This document shows, piece after piece, positions 58,681-64,000 of a DNA stretch of 64,000 nucleotides (the first letter of the stretch is position 1; every line of letters begins with the position of its first letter). The DNA is from Lepus europaeus (lineage: Eukaryota; Chordata; Mammalia; Lagomorpha; Leporidae), in NCBI RefSeq assembly GCF_033115175.1, contig NC_084837.1:88424966-88488965 (forward strand), read 5' to 3'. Below the pieces are notes generated by a model, which searched no databases, had not been told where the DNA came from, and saw only the letters and a program-made list of their open reading frames with translations. The position numbers and the translations under genes are program-made.

Positions 58681-61348
58681 GAGAGGCAGAGAGATCGCAC
58701 GCTCTGATTCACTCCCCAGCTGCCTAGAGCAGCATTTGGCCAGGGACCAGGGCCAGGAGCTGGGAACTCAGTCCAGGCCTCCCTCTTGTGTGGTAGGGAC
58801 CCCTGCTCCCCAGGGTGTGCACCAGCAGGAGCTGTGCCAGGGATCTAACCTGGGCACCAGGATATGAGATGCAGAATCTCAACCCAGCCATCTGAACGCT
58901 TGGCCACCCACAACCCCTGCCCCCACTGCACTTCTTGAGGGCGGGGACCTGTTTGTCTCTCCTTCCTCGGTGTTTAGCAAATGAGGACATCACTAAATGG
59001 CTATAGAAAGAAAAACATTTTTTTTTCCTTTCCTTAGTGAGAAACCACAGAAATGGAGAGTGGAAATAAACAGCGGTCAGAAGAAGGTCAAAACTGTTTG
59101 GCAGCTGAGTGACAGCTCACCTGTAGACCACCTGAGTTTTCACAGACCTGGTAATGGTAAAGATGGCTTCTGATCTGTTCAGACGAATTATCCCAGTAGA
59201 AAATACACCTTAGGGAGGTCATTGTCTTATCTTCAGGAACTAGTTTTAAATAATTTTCCTGAGCTCTAGGTGTAAAACATCTTTAGTCTTAAAAAATTAT
59301 ACTTTTTATATATATAAGCGTAATGCCCAGAGAATCCACTGTGTGATAATGACACTTTATCTCATTATCCGGGATAGAGAAATGTTTATTAGAAGAGAGA
59401 GCGAGCAGGAGGCACAGAGGAGTAAAGACAGGTGAGGAGGTGGAAATGCAGGCCACACCTCACAGCGTTGTGCACCGCCCCACCCATCGTGGCTCTGTGT
59501 CCACCCTCGTGTCCCCTGTGACTGAGTGAGAGCTGTTCCCAGGGCTCTGTCAGTATGGTCCACGTTCATCAGTGAATGTCTCGCAGTGAAAAGAGCTAAG
59601 CCACCAAGTCTTCCCTCTTCCTCAGACACCCATGTCTGAGGTTCTGTTGTCTCTTGTTCATGAAACGTTAAAATTTTGCAAGGATTACTTGACAACCAGT
59701 CTGATTTCAGACAGAACCTAAGATTTCAAAAGCCTGTAGTCTGGGAATACAGATGTTCTGGATACTTCGCAGAATTACTCCCCAGAGCTGTGTGTTTTGA
59801 TTCGGGCATAGTGGAAACTTGTGTCAGGGGCTCTGCTCAGACAGTGAAACTGCAGAAGTCCTGAAGCAGCCAGAGCGCTTTCCTGAGGCCGCCAGCTGAA
59901 GTCACAGCTGTCCTCTCCAAGTGCCAGACGAAACCTGGGCGCCACAGAAGTTGAACACCAACTAAATACAAAGAGATTTCTGCATGGCAAAACACGCCCA
60001 AGGCTTAACAGGCAGATGTGAGCCAGGAGACGCATCTCGTGCTCAGAACAGGGCGTCCTTTCCTGGTATATAAAGAACTTGCAAATCCGCAAGAAAAATG
60101 TAAATAACTTGGTAAAAAAGGACAGATGATAGGAGCAGTTCCCCAAAAAGGAAATTCCAGTGTCGTCGTAATACAAGGTGCTCGACCTCACCCATAGTAA
60201 TGATGAGAAAGGTGGATGTTCCCAGTGATGCTGGCTCCCTAAGCAACGGAACAGCTCTCAGTCTGTCACAGGTTGCTTCAAGAGTGGAAATTAGTTTGAA
60301 TGTTGACATTATTTCAATTTGCTAATGCATTGGCCCAATAACTCCTTCCACAAAGATAAGAAATTCTTACAAAATCATCTATTAGTATGCTTGGAAATGT
60401 ACTCAAATTCCATTTTGACTTGAACTTTGTAACCTCTTCTACCCATTACATATTCTTGATGTGTTTGTCTAGAAATTATTCAGTGACTATTGGCCTAAAG
60501 CCCCCACTCTTGAAGGAGAGCCTCATTTGTAAAAGTCATGAGCTATTCAAACGAAGCCTCAGGTACGAAGGCTAAAGCCCAGTAATGGGCTGTGCTATCA
60601 CAGGTGGCCTGCATTTAAGGAATTAGACCGCACACTGAGGTTGAAGGCCAGCTTGTCCTGGTATCTCACGGTGTGAAACAGCTGGGAGCTTGAGAGCAGT
60701 GCCCACCACAGGAGAGGGAATAAGGGGGGAGAAAAACAGAGTCCAGGGGAGTACTGAGCACCCACTGGGTGGGCAGCAAATGACTGTTTATAACTGATAA
60801 TGGAGAAAAGATGCAAACCAAAACGCTGAGCCACAAGGAGTGGGTGTAATCCCATCTCACAACTGGACCATTTATTTTTGAAACAGAACAGTCATGAGAG
60901 ACAAATGGGTATGTGAGACTCTAAGACTACAAATCCCACAGAGTGTCTTTCCTAAACTACAAATTATGTTTGTTGAAACTGTTTACCCCTATTTGAGTGG
61001 CACAAAAAATAAAGCACTAGGCTCCCACCTGAGACATATGTAACTTAAAGAAAATGCCCTAAACGCTGTACTTAACCGCACTGTCAGTGCGTCAGGATGA
61101 TGTCATATGTACATGCAGTGCGGTGTGCTGCCCGATTCTGGTCTGAGATTGTTACGGAAGCCACGCGCCATGCCACTGCCGCTCGGTCACTGAGCTGTGG
61201 GCAGGGTGGCAGGGCGGCAAGGCGCAGCGGCTCTCATCGCGCCTTCTTTCTGTTTACAGACTTTTCTGAGCTGACACTCAACGGCAGCCTGGAGGAGAGG
61301 GCGCCCTTCGCCAGCATGGCCACCTGCAGCCAGGTGCACTTCAAGTAG
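25772..61348 (+). CDS. ZWILCH: ZWILCH, 18 coding exons
   Basis: Subunit of the ROD-ZW10-ZWILCH complex of the outer kinetochore, which recruits Spindly-dynein and MAD1-MAD2 for the spindle checkpoint. Exons: 25772-25824, 29956-30007, 35997-36092, 38176-38294, 42800-42999, 44083-44153, 45088-45243, 46320-46391, 48857-48950, 49435-49484, 51198-51297, 52445-52524, 54786-54942, 55455-55483, 56723-56859, 58192-58287, 59038-59150, 61260-61348. Borders are AG/GT and the phases join to 587 aa (human 591). Recognisable blocks: [104 protein letters not shown] terminus CSQVHFK. The start [18 protein letters not shown] matches the human N terminus loosely but in place. Exon 11 is the least conserved part. 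Intron 1 is 4.1 kb and intron 2 is 6.0 kb, swollen by SINEs. Confidence 0.96.
26243..26476 (+). repeat. C-SINE
   Basis: Head GGGGCCGGCGCCATGGCGCA, tail CAAATAAGTAAATC. Two short internal deletions compared with full copies. Confidence 0.85.
26477..26745 (-). repeat. C-SINE
   Basis: Reverse copy starting at ATTCATCTATTTAATTTATT and ending at GCAGGCAGTGGCTTTGCC. It abuts the preceding plus copy tail to tail, giving a perfect inverted pair in ZWILCH intron 1. Confidence 0.82.
27068..27350 (-). repeat. C-SINE
   Basis: GTTTGTTATTTGAAAGGCAG at the left, GGCTTAACCCGCTGAGCCAC at the right. Confidence 0.82.
27500..27770 (+). repeat. L2-type LINE remnant
   Basis: TTCAGTGAGTTCTTGGCTTT with CCGGATCAAGTTCAAGTCCT and later GATCCCCAGCGCCTAACA match the style of L2 3' ends; ancient and patchy. 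Confidence 0.5.
27833..28143 (+). repeat. C-SINE
   Basis: GGTGCTATCATTGTGGCGTG head and CAAATAAATAAACC tail. Confidence 0.85.
28519..28797 (-). repeat. C-SINE
   Basis: Nineteen-base T run, ACAGAGATACCTTCCATCTG, ending CCTCGCCAGTGCTTA. Confidence 0.8.
29243..29937 (-). mobile_element. solo LTR fossil, endogenous retrovirus type
   Basis: About 695 bp, TG...CA bounded on the minus strand. It has a TATA-like CTTATAAG (plus about 29489-29498), an ATTAAA signal about 180 bp farther on, and a U5-like end rich in CTTGCT/CTGCC. The 8-bp repeat TGTGGTTC at 29235-29242 and 29938-29945 flanks it; that is longer than the usual 4-6 bp, so the bounds need checking. No internal viral genes are present. Family not assigned; ERV1-like on general layout. 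Old enough to be well decayed. Its right end lies 18 bp before ZWILCH exon 2. Confidence 0.5.
30018..30640 (-). repeat. C-SINE interrupted by a younger C-SINE
   Basis: Reverse copy in two parts, 30018-30223 (AAATATTTATTTGAAAGGGA to TGGATCAGAAGTGCACG) and 30563-30640 (TCTGGGACTGGAACCAGGCA on). It begins only 10 bp after ZWILCH exon 2. Confidence 0.85.
30224..30552 (+). repeat. C-SINE inserted in the older reverse copy
   Basis: Head GGGGCTGGCGCTGGGGCGTA, tail AAATAAATAAATAAATC. Target duplication GTGCACGTTA at 30214-30223 and 30553-30562, which is sequence of the host SINE. Confidence 0.93.
30786..31116 (+). repeat. young C-SINE, nested
   Basis: Head GGTCTGCGCCGTGGCTTAAC, A-run tail. Target duplication AAGATTTATCTATTTAT at 30769-30785 and 31117-31133. 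Confidence 0.95.
31151..31479 (+). repeat. young C-SINE, nested
   Basis: Head GCTGGCGAATTGGCTTAACA, A-run tail. Target duplication AGTTATAGGG at 31141-31150 and 31480-31489, only 17 bp from the first nested insertion. The two nested copies are about 90 percent alike. Confidence 0.95.
31770..32090 (+). repeat. young C-SINE with head deletion
   Basis: TGGCCGGCGCCATGGCTCAC then directly AGTCCCTGTTGGGG; (TC)n tract at about 32020-32050. Target duplication AATGCATTAGGT at 31758-31769 and 32091-32102. Confidence 0.92.
32096..32540 (-). mobile_element. L1M-type LINE 3' fossil
   Basis: Reverse orientation: CCCCTAGTCCCTGGCAGCCA, GATGTGTTTGAAATTGATC, GTGTGGATGGACTGCAGG, CCATTTGCCAGTGGGAGCA, the familiar 3' region of old mammalian L1s. 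Confidence 0.6.
32630..32765 (+). mobile_element. L1 ORF2 3' fragment
   Basis: TATATAAGAAGCCCTTAAAA and ATCAGCAGAACTAGG resemble the end of L1 ORF2 in forward orientation. Short and old. Confidence 0.45.
32916..33225 (-). repeat. C-SINE inserted in the LTR fossil
   Basis: AAGATTTATTTATTTATTTG at left, CTACACCACAGCACCAGCCCC at right; CCACTGTG and CCACAGTT border it. Confidence 0.88.
33456..33716 (-). repeat. C-SINE inserted in the LTR fossil
   Basis: AAAAGATTTAAATATTTGAA to GTGCCACAGTGCCGGC; the flanking TCTGTAAGTCTTTC and TCTGTAAGTCTATC suggest a target duplication of about 10 bp. Confidence 0.88.
33987..34100 (+). repeat. C-SINE fragment
   Basis: Head GAGGCTGGCACTGTGGTGCA, an internal deletion, and an end at GGGAGACCCGGAAGA; about 115 bp remain. 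Confidence 0.75.
34501..34806 (-). repeat. C-SINE
   Basis: T run, AAGATTTATTTATTTATTTG, right end CACTATGCCCAGTGCGGACCCC. Confidence 0.85.
34940..35248 (-). repeat. C-SINE
   Basis: TTTTTATTTGAAAGAGTTAT to TCTCCCCAGTGCCAGCCCCC; separated by 12 bp from another reverse copy. Confidence 0.85.
35262..35573 (-). repeat. C-SINE
   Basis: AAAGATTTTATTTTACTTGA to GCTGTGCCACAGCGCCGGTC. Flanked by CCCCAGATGATTTT and CCCCAGATGAATTTT, the probable target duplication. Confidence 0.88.
36131..36436 (-). repeat. C-SINE
   Basis: Starts 38 bp after ZWILCH exon 3: GAGATTTATTTATGTGTTTG; ends CTGCACCACGGTGCTGGCTCC. Confidence 0.87.
36450..36786 (-). repeat. young C-SINE with (TTTG)n tail
   Basis: T run plus five TTTG units, ACAGGCAGAGTGGATAGTGA, right end GAGCCGCAGCGCCGGCC. 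Target duplication TTTAATTCTT at 36440-36449 and 36787-36796. Confidence 0.93.
36869..37177 (-). repeat. young C-SINE
   Basis: TTTGACAGGCAGAGTTAGTT to GAGCCACGGCGGCGGCC. Target duplication GCATTAGTGAATTTTTTA at 36851-36868 and 37178-37195 (18 bp). Confidence 0.95.
37335..37690 (-). mobile_element. L1M-type LINE 3' fossil
   Basis: Reverse orientation: CTAATCCCTGGCAACCGCTG, TTCCAGAAAGCCATGCATGG, TTTGAGATTCAGCCACATTG. Confidence 0.55.
37733..37757 (+). repeat. (GGCTC)n pentanucleotide repeat
   Basis: GGCTTGGCTCGGCTCGGCTC and on, about five units, at the end of an AT-rich L1 fossil. Confidence 0.75.
38985..39120 (+). repeat. L2-type LINE remnant
   Basis: TTGCTTCCCTGCTTAAAAAT, GTGGTTCTTCATTGCC and AAAACCCAGACTCC follow the L2 pattern. 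Confidence 0.45.
39184..39630 (+). repeat. C-SINE interrupted by a reverse young C-SINE
   Basis: Two parts, 39184-39253 (GATGCTGGCTCTTTGGGTAA to GGTGCCGGTTTGCC) and 39574-39630 (AGGATGCTCCACTTCTGATC on). Confidence 0.85.
39267..39573 (-). repeat. young C-SINE, nested
   Basis: T run, GGACAGGCAGAGTTAGGCAG, right end GAGCCGCGGCGCCGGCCT. Target duplication AGGATGCTCCACT at 39254-39266 and 39574-39586. Confidence 0.95.
39640..39933 (-). repeat. C-SINE
   Basis: AAAGTTATGGAGAGAGAGGG to GCTGTGCCACAATGTCGGCCCC. The poly(T) end is missing. Confidence 0.85.
39943..40255 (-). repeat. C-SINE
   Basis: T run at 39948, AGGATTTATTTATTTGAAAG, right end GGCTTAACCTCTTGTCCCAC. Confidence 0.83.
40993..41273 (+). 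repeat. young C-SINE, 3' part shortened
   Basis: Head GGCCGGCGCCGCGGCTCACT, long A run interrupted by one G. Target duplication AGTCCAGG at 40985-40992 and 41274-41281. The block between GTGCGCC and CTGTCCACTCTG is missing. Confidence 0.93.
41548..41850 (-). repeat. C-SINE, old
   Basis: AATTTACTTCATTTATTTGA, GGTTCACTCTTCAAATGCCT, right end near CATCCTAACTACTGGCC. Confidence 0.78.
41878..42165 (-). repeat. C-SINE, old
   Basis: TTTATATATTTGAAAGGCTG to GGGATGTGGGCATCCCAGGTG; the head is decayed. Confidence 0.78.
43262..43550 (-). repeat. C-SINE, old
   Basis: TTTAGTTGTATTTATTTGAA to CAACCACTGTGCCAAACAGC. Confidence 0.82.
43640..43959 (+). repeat. C-SINE, full length
   Basis: Head GGGGCTGGCGCTGTGGTGCA, tail CAAATAAATAAGTC plus A run. 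Target duplication GTTTAACTTCA at 43629-43639 and 43960-43970. It ends 120 bp before ZWILCH exon 6. Confidence 0.94.
44308..44592 (+). mobile_element. Tigger-like DNA transposon remnant
   Basis: Non-autonomous element: CAGTCATCCAGTGTCCATGG at the left and CCATGGCTATGGAAAGCTAACTA at the right form decayed inverted ends; inside are GCATATAACCTGTGCACATC, TAAATCATCTCTAGGTTGC and GTTATACTGTGTTGTTCAGG, characteristic of a TcMar-Tigger-type MITE. Family from memory. Confidence 0.6.
44720..45017 (-). repeat. C-SINE, old
   Basis: GAATTTAGTTGAACTGCAGA to CACTGGGCCAAACACCTGGCCC; it ends 70 bp before ZWILCH exon 7. Confidence 0.8.
45857..45874 (+). repeat. poly(T) run
   Basis: Eighteen T in ZWILCH intron 7 with no recognisable SINE or LINE body attached. 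Confidence 0.7.
47099..47447 (+). repeat. young C-SINE
   Basis: Head GGCCGGCGCCGTGGCTCAGT; 349 bp. Target duplication GAAATATATATTTCAC at 47083-47098 and 47448-47463. Inserted beside an L1 fossil. Confidence 0.95.
47464..48190 (-). mobile_element. L1M-type LINE 3' fossil split by a SINE
   Basis: Reverse pieces 47464-47726 (CAAGTTGCACAACTGTCACC, AAATAGCATTCCACTGCATG, CCATTCATTGGTTGATGAAC) and 48043-48190 (CATGGCCATTATGAATAATG, GGGTCATATGGTAACTGAGT). Confidence 0.7.
47727..48042 (-). repeat. C-SINE inserted in the L1 fossil
   Basis: AAGATTTTTTTTTTTTTTAT to CCACTACGCCCCATCACCGGCC. Confidence 0.88.
48202..48360 (-). repeat. C-SINE fragment
   Basis: TTTAAAGACTTATTTATAAG to GGAGCCTCATCTGGGTCTC; only the 3' half of the element, followed by another reverse copy. 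Confidence 0.78.
48385..48675 (-). repeat. C-SINE
   Basis: CTGTGAGGCAGAGGTGAGAG to CACTATGCCACAGCACTGG, followed by a nine-C run. Confidence 0.82.
49612..49923 (-). repeat. C-SINE
   Basis: T run, AGATTATTGGTGAGGCAGAG, right end CTATACTACAGCACTGGTCCC. Confidence 0.87.
50220..50998 (-). mobile_element. 5'-truncated L1, antisense to ZWILCH
   Basis: 779-bp L1 3' end in reverse: T run at the left (the poly(A) tail), then AACATATGGGATTTGTCCTT, GTAGTATTCCATGGTGTGCA, CTGGGTCATATGGAGGTCC and, at the right, CCACATCCTCACCAGCATTTG, which is ORF2 3' sequence. Target duplication GCATTCCAGTT at 50209-50219 and 50999-51009. Intact edges and low decay suggest a lagomorph-age insertion. It lies in ZWILCH intron 10 and ends 200 bp before exon 11. 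Confidence 0.9.
51335..51622 (-). repeat. C-SINE
   Basis: TATTTATTTACTTATTTTGA to GCTACGCCACCATGCTGGCCC; it starts 37 bp after ZWILCH exon 11. Confidence 0.88.
51695..51975 (+). repeat. C-SINE, old
   Basis: GGGTGGGCATTTAGTACAGT head and a CCTGAAATAAGTGAG end; diverged subfamily. Confidence 0.75.
51986..52281 (-). repeat. C-SINE
   Basis: AAGATTTTATTTCTTATTTG to CTATACCACAGTGCTGGCCCC; tail to tail with the preceding plus copy. Confidence 0.87.
52590..52790 (+). repeat. MIR remnant
   Basis: CTCGGGTCTGAATTGTAGCT, GGGCAGGTCCTTCACTAC and TGGTGAAGTGCTCAGTGTGTG follow the MIR order. Confidence 0.5.
52975..53275 (-). repeat. C-SINE
   Basis: TTTTTAAATAAATATTTATT to CTACACCACGGTGCTAGCCC. Confidence 0.87.
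53343..53640 (+). repeat. C-SINE
   Basis: TATTGGGGCCGTTGCTGTGG head and a TAAATAACTAAAAC tail, running straight into the T run of a reverse copy. Confidence 0.87.
53641..53948 (-). repeat. C-SINE
   Basis: Twenty-one T, ATACTTATGTATTAGAAAGG, right end CACTGCACCACAGCATCAGCCCC. With its left neighbour it makes a gapless inverted pair with arms of about 300 bp. Confidence 0.87.
53949..54785 (+). other. ZWILCH intron 12, 3' part without repeats
   Basis: About 840 bp of sequence before exon 13 in which I recognise no gene or repeat. Confidence 0.5.
55559..55898 (+). repeat. young C-SINE
   Basis: Head GTGGCTGGCGCCGCAGCTCA, long A run. Target duplication AAAAGCTCTGGCC at 55546-55558 and 55899-55911, itself part of an older SINE end. 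Confidence 0.93.
55912..56012 (+). repeat. C-SINE 3' end
   Basis: ATGTGGCCAATTGGGGAGTG through CAAATAAATAAATC; the last 100 bp of an older copy, with its 5' edge at the target duplication of the young insertion. Confidence 0.8.
56013..56310 (-). repeat. C-SINE
   Basis: GTTACACAGAGAAGGATAGG to CTACACCACGGCACCAGCCCC; tail to tail with the preceding fragment. Confidence 0.88.
56330..56672 (-). repeat. young C-SINE
   Basis: T run, TTGACAGGCAGTAGATAGTG, right end GAGCCATGGCGCCGGCCCC. Flanked by CCTACTTACTCTTT and CCTACTTTACTCTTT, the probable duplication. It ends 50 bp before ZWILCH exon 15. Confidence 0.9.
57085..57185 (+). repeat. MIR remnant
   Basis: GGTATTGACACTGTGTAGGT and CCTAGTAAATATTAG resemble the 3' end of MIR. 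Confidence 0.4.
57653..57983 (+). repeat. young C-SINE
   Basis: Head GGCCGGCGCCATGGCTTAAC. Target duplication AAATTTTCTTTCA (57640-57652) with one change at 57984-57996. Confidence 0.92.
58649..58925 (-). repeat. C-SINE, old, with long T run
   Basis: About 31 T, then GAGAGGCAGAGAGATCGCAC and GATTCACTCCCCAGCTGCC; the right end is decayed. It ends about 110 bp before ZWILCH exon 17. Confidence 0.75.
59151..59959 (+). other. ZWILCH intron 17, 5' part
   Basis: About 800 bp with a short AT run (59300-59320). No gene or clear repeat is recognised. Confidence 0.5.
59960..60880 (+). mobile_element. L1 ORF2 3' fossil
   Basis: Forward pieces: GAGATTTCTGCATGGCAAAA, TGGTATATAAAGAACTTGCA, GAAAAGATGCAAACCAAAAC and TGTAATCCCATCTCACAAC follow the order of the end of L1 ORF2. 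The middle part (about 60290-60600) is not recognisable. Confidence 0.5.
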
Positions 61349-61549
61349 CGCGCGCTGAGGGCCCTCGCCAAGGTATTCCGCGCACTTTCTCTCTCCAGCT
61401 GCACTGTGATGCGATACCTTCCATGGGCATTGTAGATGAGGACAAGAGGCTTACCCGATGTTACCAAGCAGTAGAAGTCATGAACTGGCTAACTTGTTTT
61501 GGCCAATTAAATCCTAGAAAGCAGGGAAATACAAATTTTAAAAATGTTT

Positions 61550-61721
61550 GTTTAGGAGGCAGAGAAAAAGACAGGCAGGAGGAGTGGAGAGGTTCACTCC
61601 CCCAAGTGCCCAGGTCTCCCATGAGGGTGGCAGGAACCCAGCCATCTGAGGCATTGCCGCTGCCTCTCAGGGTGTGCGTTATCGGGAGGTGGAGGCAGGA
61701 GCTGGACTTCTCAGCACTGGG
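61550..61721 (-). repeat. C-SINE fragment in ZWILCH 3' UTR
   Basis: GTTTAGGAGGCAGAGAAAAA, GGTTCACTCCCCCAAGTGCC, GCCTCTCAGGGTGTGCGTTA; old. Confidence 0.72.
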
Positions 61722-61860
61722 TTGTGTCCCAGCTGCTTCACTTCCCATCCAGCCCCTTGCTGAGGTGCCTGGGAAAAAGATGGCCCAGGTACTTGACCAT
61801 GGGGATCACACTCAGGTGCTGCAGTGTGTGCCTCCATCCCAGCCAGTGGGGTTTCAGCTG
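61722..61860 (+). repeat. C-SINE fragment in ZWILCH 3' UTR
   Basis: TGTCCCAGCTGCTTCACTTC, AAAGATGGCCCAGGTACTTG; opposite orientation to its neighbour, head missing. Confidence 0.65.
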
Positions 61861-62003
61861 CAAGGCCAACCACCTGTCCCCCACCCCCAGTTTTTTTGAG
61901 TCATCATGTCTCTGCATTTTAAACCTGTATAAGCATTGTTCAGAAACTTCACAGGAAATACACATTAAGAAAACTATGCATAAGTTTTTAAAAATTGCAC
62001 CAA

Positions 62004-62009
62004 AATAAA
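62004..62009 (+). promoter_or_regulatory. ZWILCH poly(A) signal (candidate)
   Basis: AATAAA within CCAAAATAAACATCTTG, about 660 bp after the stop, followed by TTGTCATTCCATTTTTG. No better candidate was seen closer to the stop. Confidence 0.55.
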
Positions 62010-62030
62010 CATCTTGTCATTCCATTTTTG

Positions 62031-62590
62031 AAATGCCCTCCTATTTGTGGTAGAAGGAGCGGACTCCTGACCAACTTAACATTGAAGGCAAAATTGTTAA
62101 AAAGTTTTAACCCAGCCCAGCTCTAAGATGAAGCCCCAGATAGAAACATTTTGATTGGTGGTATTATTTTCATGGATTCTTTCGGTTAACACTATTTTCT
62201 ACTGTGTTCCAGAAACAAAGGTAAATAGAAAAAAATTAAAATTATTTAAGTCATTTTGTCCACAAATAAATGGAGATGAGTTTGACCTTTCAGCAGAGCT
62301 GAAGTATTCTCTGGGCCAGTGACTGCTCTGTCCGAGTGAACACAGTGACTGCACTTGGCCTCCGGGGCATCTCAGACCAGAGCCTGTGCTCACTTTCTCC
62401 TGGCGAGCGTTGGCCCTGAGCCTCTGCATTGGACAGTGCTGAGCTGGCAGGCTGCTACGGTGACATGTTTGACACGTTCGAAATGTTTTAAAAACTCAGC
62501 CGACCAAATGGTTTGTATGCAGTGGTCCCACTTTTGTAAAATGAAAACGTGTGCCGAGTAGCAAAGTAGTCATGCCGACTTCGGGAGAGC
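62031..62590. other. ZWILCH-LCTL intergenic gap
   Basis: About 560 bp between the two converging 3' ends. I see no gene, RNA or recognisable repeat in it. Confidence 0.5.
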
Positions 62591-62608
62591 TGACGTTAAC
62601 AAGTGGTT

Positions 62609-62614
62609 TTTATT
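62609..62614 (-). promoter_or_regulatory. LCTL poly(A) signal
   Basis: Minus-strand AATAAA 153 bases after the LCTL stop codon, putting the transcript end near 62590. About 560 bp then separate it from the inferred ZWILCH end. Confidence 0.65.
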
Positions 62615-62766
62615 TGACTTATGCTTCCATTTTCTCATTTGTAGGTCCCAGCACAAAACAAAAGTTGGGGGGTGGGGATAATTACCGACGAGCCGGAAGC
62701 AGACGTGTGTGGAAACTTGCAGAGCCGGAAGGCGGCGAGCCCGCGGGGGCCGTGGCCTGCAGCCCC

Positions 62767-63961
62767 TCAGCTCCGCCTGCCCAGCAGCAGCAGCAGCAGC
62801 ACGGCCGCGATGAGCACGCAGAGCGCGCACACCGTGGGCACCACGATCTCCGTCACCAGCTGCATGTGGCTCAGCAGGGGCTCTGCAACGCGACAGCCAG
62901 CGTCAGCCCCAGCGCAGGGCTCGGCCAGTGGGCTTGGCTGTGAGGCAGGGGCCTGGGGGGGCAGCGCCCTGTCGTCTAGTTACTCTCTCTCGGGTGCACT
63001 GAAGGCTTTGTAAAACCTTTCAGAAGAGACCGGCTGAGTGGCAGCGTGCAAGCCCCACCCATCCCCCTGTGTGTTAATCTCAGGATTGACAGCAGGTCTC
63101 ATGGCTCCTCTCGGCTCTGCTGGAGAGGTGGGTGAAGGAAAACTCCTGAGAGGCCCAGAGAGGATGCCGTGCGTCCTGAGAGGGGGGTGAGTGTCGGCGT
63201 TGACAGTTTGATAATTTTTTACGAGCCAAGTGACTAGCATATTGTGTGTGCAGAGTGGCAGACACTTGCAGGCTGTGTGCCAGGCCCCTGGGTAAGTGGG
63301 GTGGATGAGGCAGAGCCGCCTGGCTATTTAGGTCTGCGGGGTGGTGCGTGCTGGGGCACTGGCTGGTAAAGCTGACGGGATTGTGCGATAGCACAGCAAA
63401 GACGAGCTTATTAACCAGGGGGTGTCCCGCTGACTGCCCCGTGTCTCTGCCCTTTTACATCCCGTTGCATAAGAAATGATGCCTTCTAGAAGGCGAGGCT
63501 CCTTGTTTTTTGTTCACTGTTGTATCTCCAGGGCTTAAAATACCCCCTTAACTAATAGTTGAGTGCTTAATAAAATTACTTGCTCAATGAGCAAATCTAA
63601 ATTTGGAGTGTTTCATCGCATTTGGTGTAAGGGTTGACTTCCCTCCTCCCACAAGAACAAGAACTGCAGCTACATACATTTACAGCATGATTCAGAGAGA
63701 ACCAGGAAGGATAAGCATCTCTCTCCTGGTAGGTTTTCATGTTTACAGTGCTTATGAAACATGAATCCGAATCACTTCAGAGTGAAGAAACATGCAGCTG
63801 TCCGTGGCTTTGGAAGATTCACTTCCGATGGCTGTCACTGATGTGTCACACTCAGTGTGACTCCCCCCTGCCCGAGGACAGACGCGGACGCACTCACCTG
63901 CGGCGAGCATCTGGTTGTCGATGGAGCACATGTCCAGGGCTTCGCGGTGCCAGCGGTTCAC
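62767..63961 (-). CDS. LCTL: LCTL (klotho/lactase-like), last two coding exons
   Basis: C-terminal end of a type I membrane protein of glycosyl hydrolase family 1, related to klotho and lactase (gamma-klotho), located in the endoplasmic reticulum and known for a role in the lens. Exons in reading order: 63898-63961 (codes VNRWHREALDMCSIDNQMLAA, beside human VESWYLKALETCSINNQMLAA) and 62767-62882 (EPLLSHMQLVTEIVVPTV onward). The last exon codes a single membrane-spanning helix of about 24 residues ending in six Leu and then GRRS, a short basic cytoplasmic tail. The Leu run is a CTG repeat. The glycosidase domain itself lies beyond the window. The gene converges on ZWILCH. Confidence 0.93.
62782..62802 (-). 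repeat. CTG repeat coding the LCTL Leu run
   Basis: Six to seven CTG codons on the minus strand within the membrane-spanning segment. Confidence 0.8.
62883..63897 (-). other. LCTL last intron
   Basis: About 1 kb, GC-rich near the exons. The only recognisable content is an old MIR/L2-like remnant at 63480-63590. No SINE of the C family is present, unlike the neighbouring introns. Confidence 0.6.
63480..63590 (+). repeat. MIR/L2-type remnant
   Basis: GGCGAGGCTCCTTG, GTTCACTGTTGTATCTCCAG, GTTGAGTGCTTAATAAA: a standard 3' end of ancient repeats. Confidence 0.5.
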
Positions 63962-64000
63962 CTAATGGAAACCCCACAGATGAACAAACTAGTGTGAGAC

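Larger units (their letters stand above)
61349..62030 (+). other. ZWILCH: ZWILCH 3' UTR
   Basis: The stop TAG is at 61346-61348. The first good AATAAA is at 62004-62009. The UTR contains two adjoining C-SINE fragments in opposite orientation (61550-61860). The end near 62030 is inferred. Confidence 0.6.

Noticed and set aside
62551-62943. 130-codon plus-strand open frame
   Set aside because: Antisense shadow of the LCTL last exon, whose minus-strand reading matches the known C terminus.

Overview
This is a stretch of mammalian nuclear DNA from a lagomorph, most likely rabbit. The evidence is the very dense population of tRNA-derived C-type SINEs (about sixty copies, head GGCCGGCGCYGYGGC, tail of AATAAATAAATC or an A run), a family restricted to rabbits and their relatives, together with intron-containing genes in the order known from human chromosome 15q22: MAP2K1, SNAPC5, RPL4, ZWILCH, LCTL. 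Gene names come from recognising the translated exons; nothing was searched.

Layout. 1-6409 is MAP2K1 intron 5. 6410-14344 holds the last six coding exons of MAP2K1 (MEK1, + strand), with its 3' UTR to about 15160. After a SINE-rich intergenic stretch, SNAPC5 (- strand, three coding exons, 18031-19310) meets MAP2K1 tail to tail and has a GC-rich promoter near 19400. RPL4 (- strand, ten exons, 20631-25224) hosts five box C/D snoRNA copies in its introns: three SNORD18 (U18) and two SNORD16 (U16). RPL4 and ZWILCH are divergent and share a short CpG-rich promoter (about 25280-25770). ZWILCH (+ strand, 18 coding exons, 25772-61348) fills most of the rest; its long AT-richer introns are packed with SINEs, L1 fossils, a Tigger-like DNA transposon remnant and two fossil LTRs. 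The last two coding exons of LCTL (- strand) lie at 62767-63961, tail to tail with ZWILCH.

The genes are housekeeping or signalling genes that do not form a pathway together: MEK1 activates ERK, SNAPC5 is a subunit of the snRNA-promoter complex SNAPc, RPL4 is a 60S ribosomal protein whose introns also supply rRNA-methylation guide RNAs, ZWILCH is part of the kinetochore RZZ complex, and LCTL is a membrane-anchored family-1 glycosidase-like protein.

I found no undescribed multi-gene system. The points most worth a second look are a second, nearly identical SNORD16 in RPL4 intron 1; three one-base shortfalls in RPL4 exon 2, all in homopolymers, that look like sequence errors; a fossil LTR ending 18 bp before ZWILCH exon 2 and so probably supplying its branch point; a tandem duplication in the RPL4 3' UTR; and several nested and inverted SINE arrangements.
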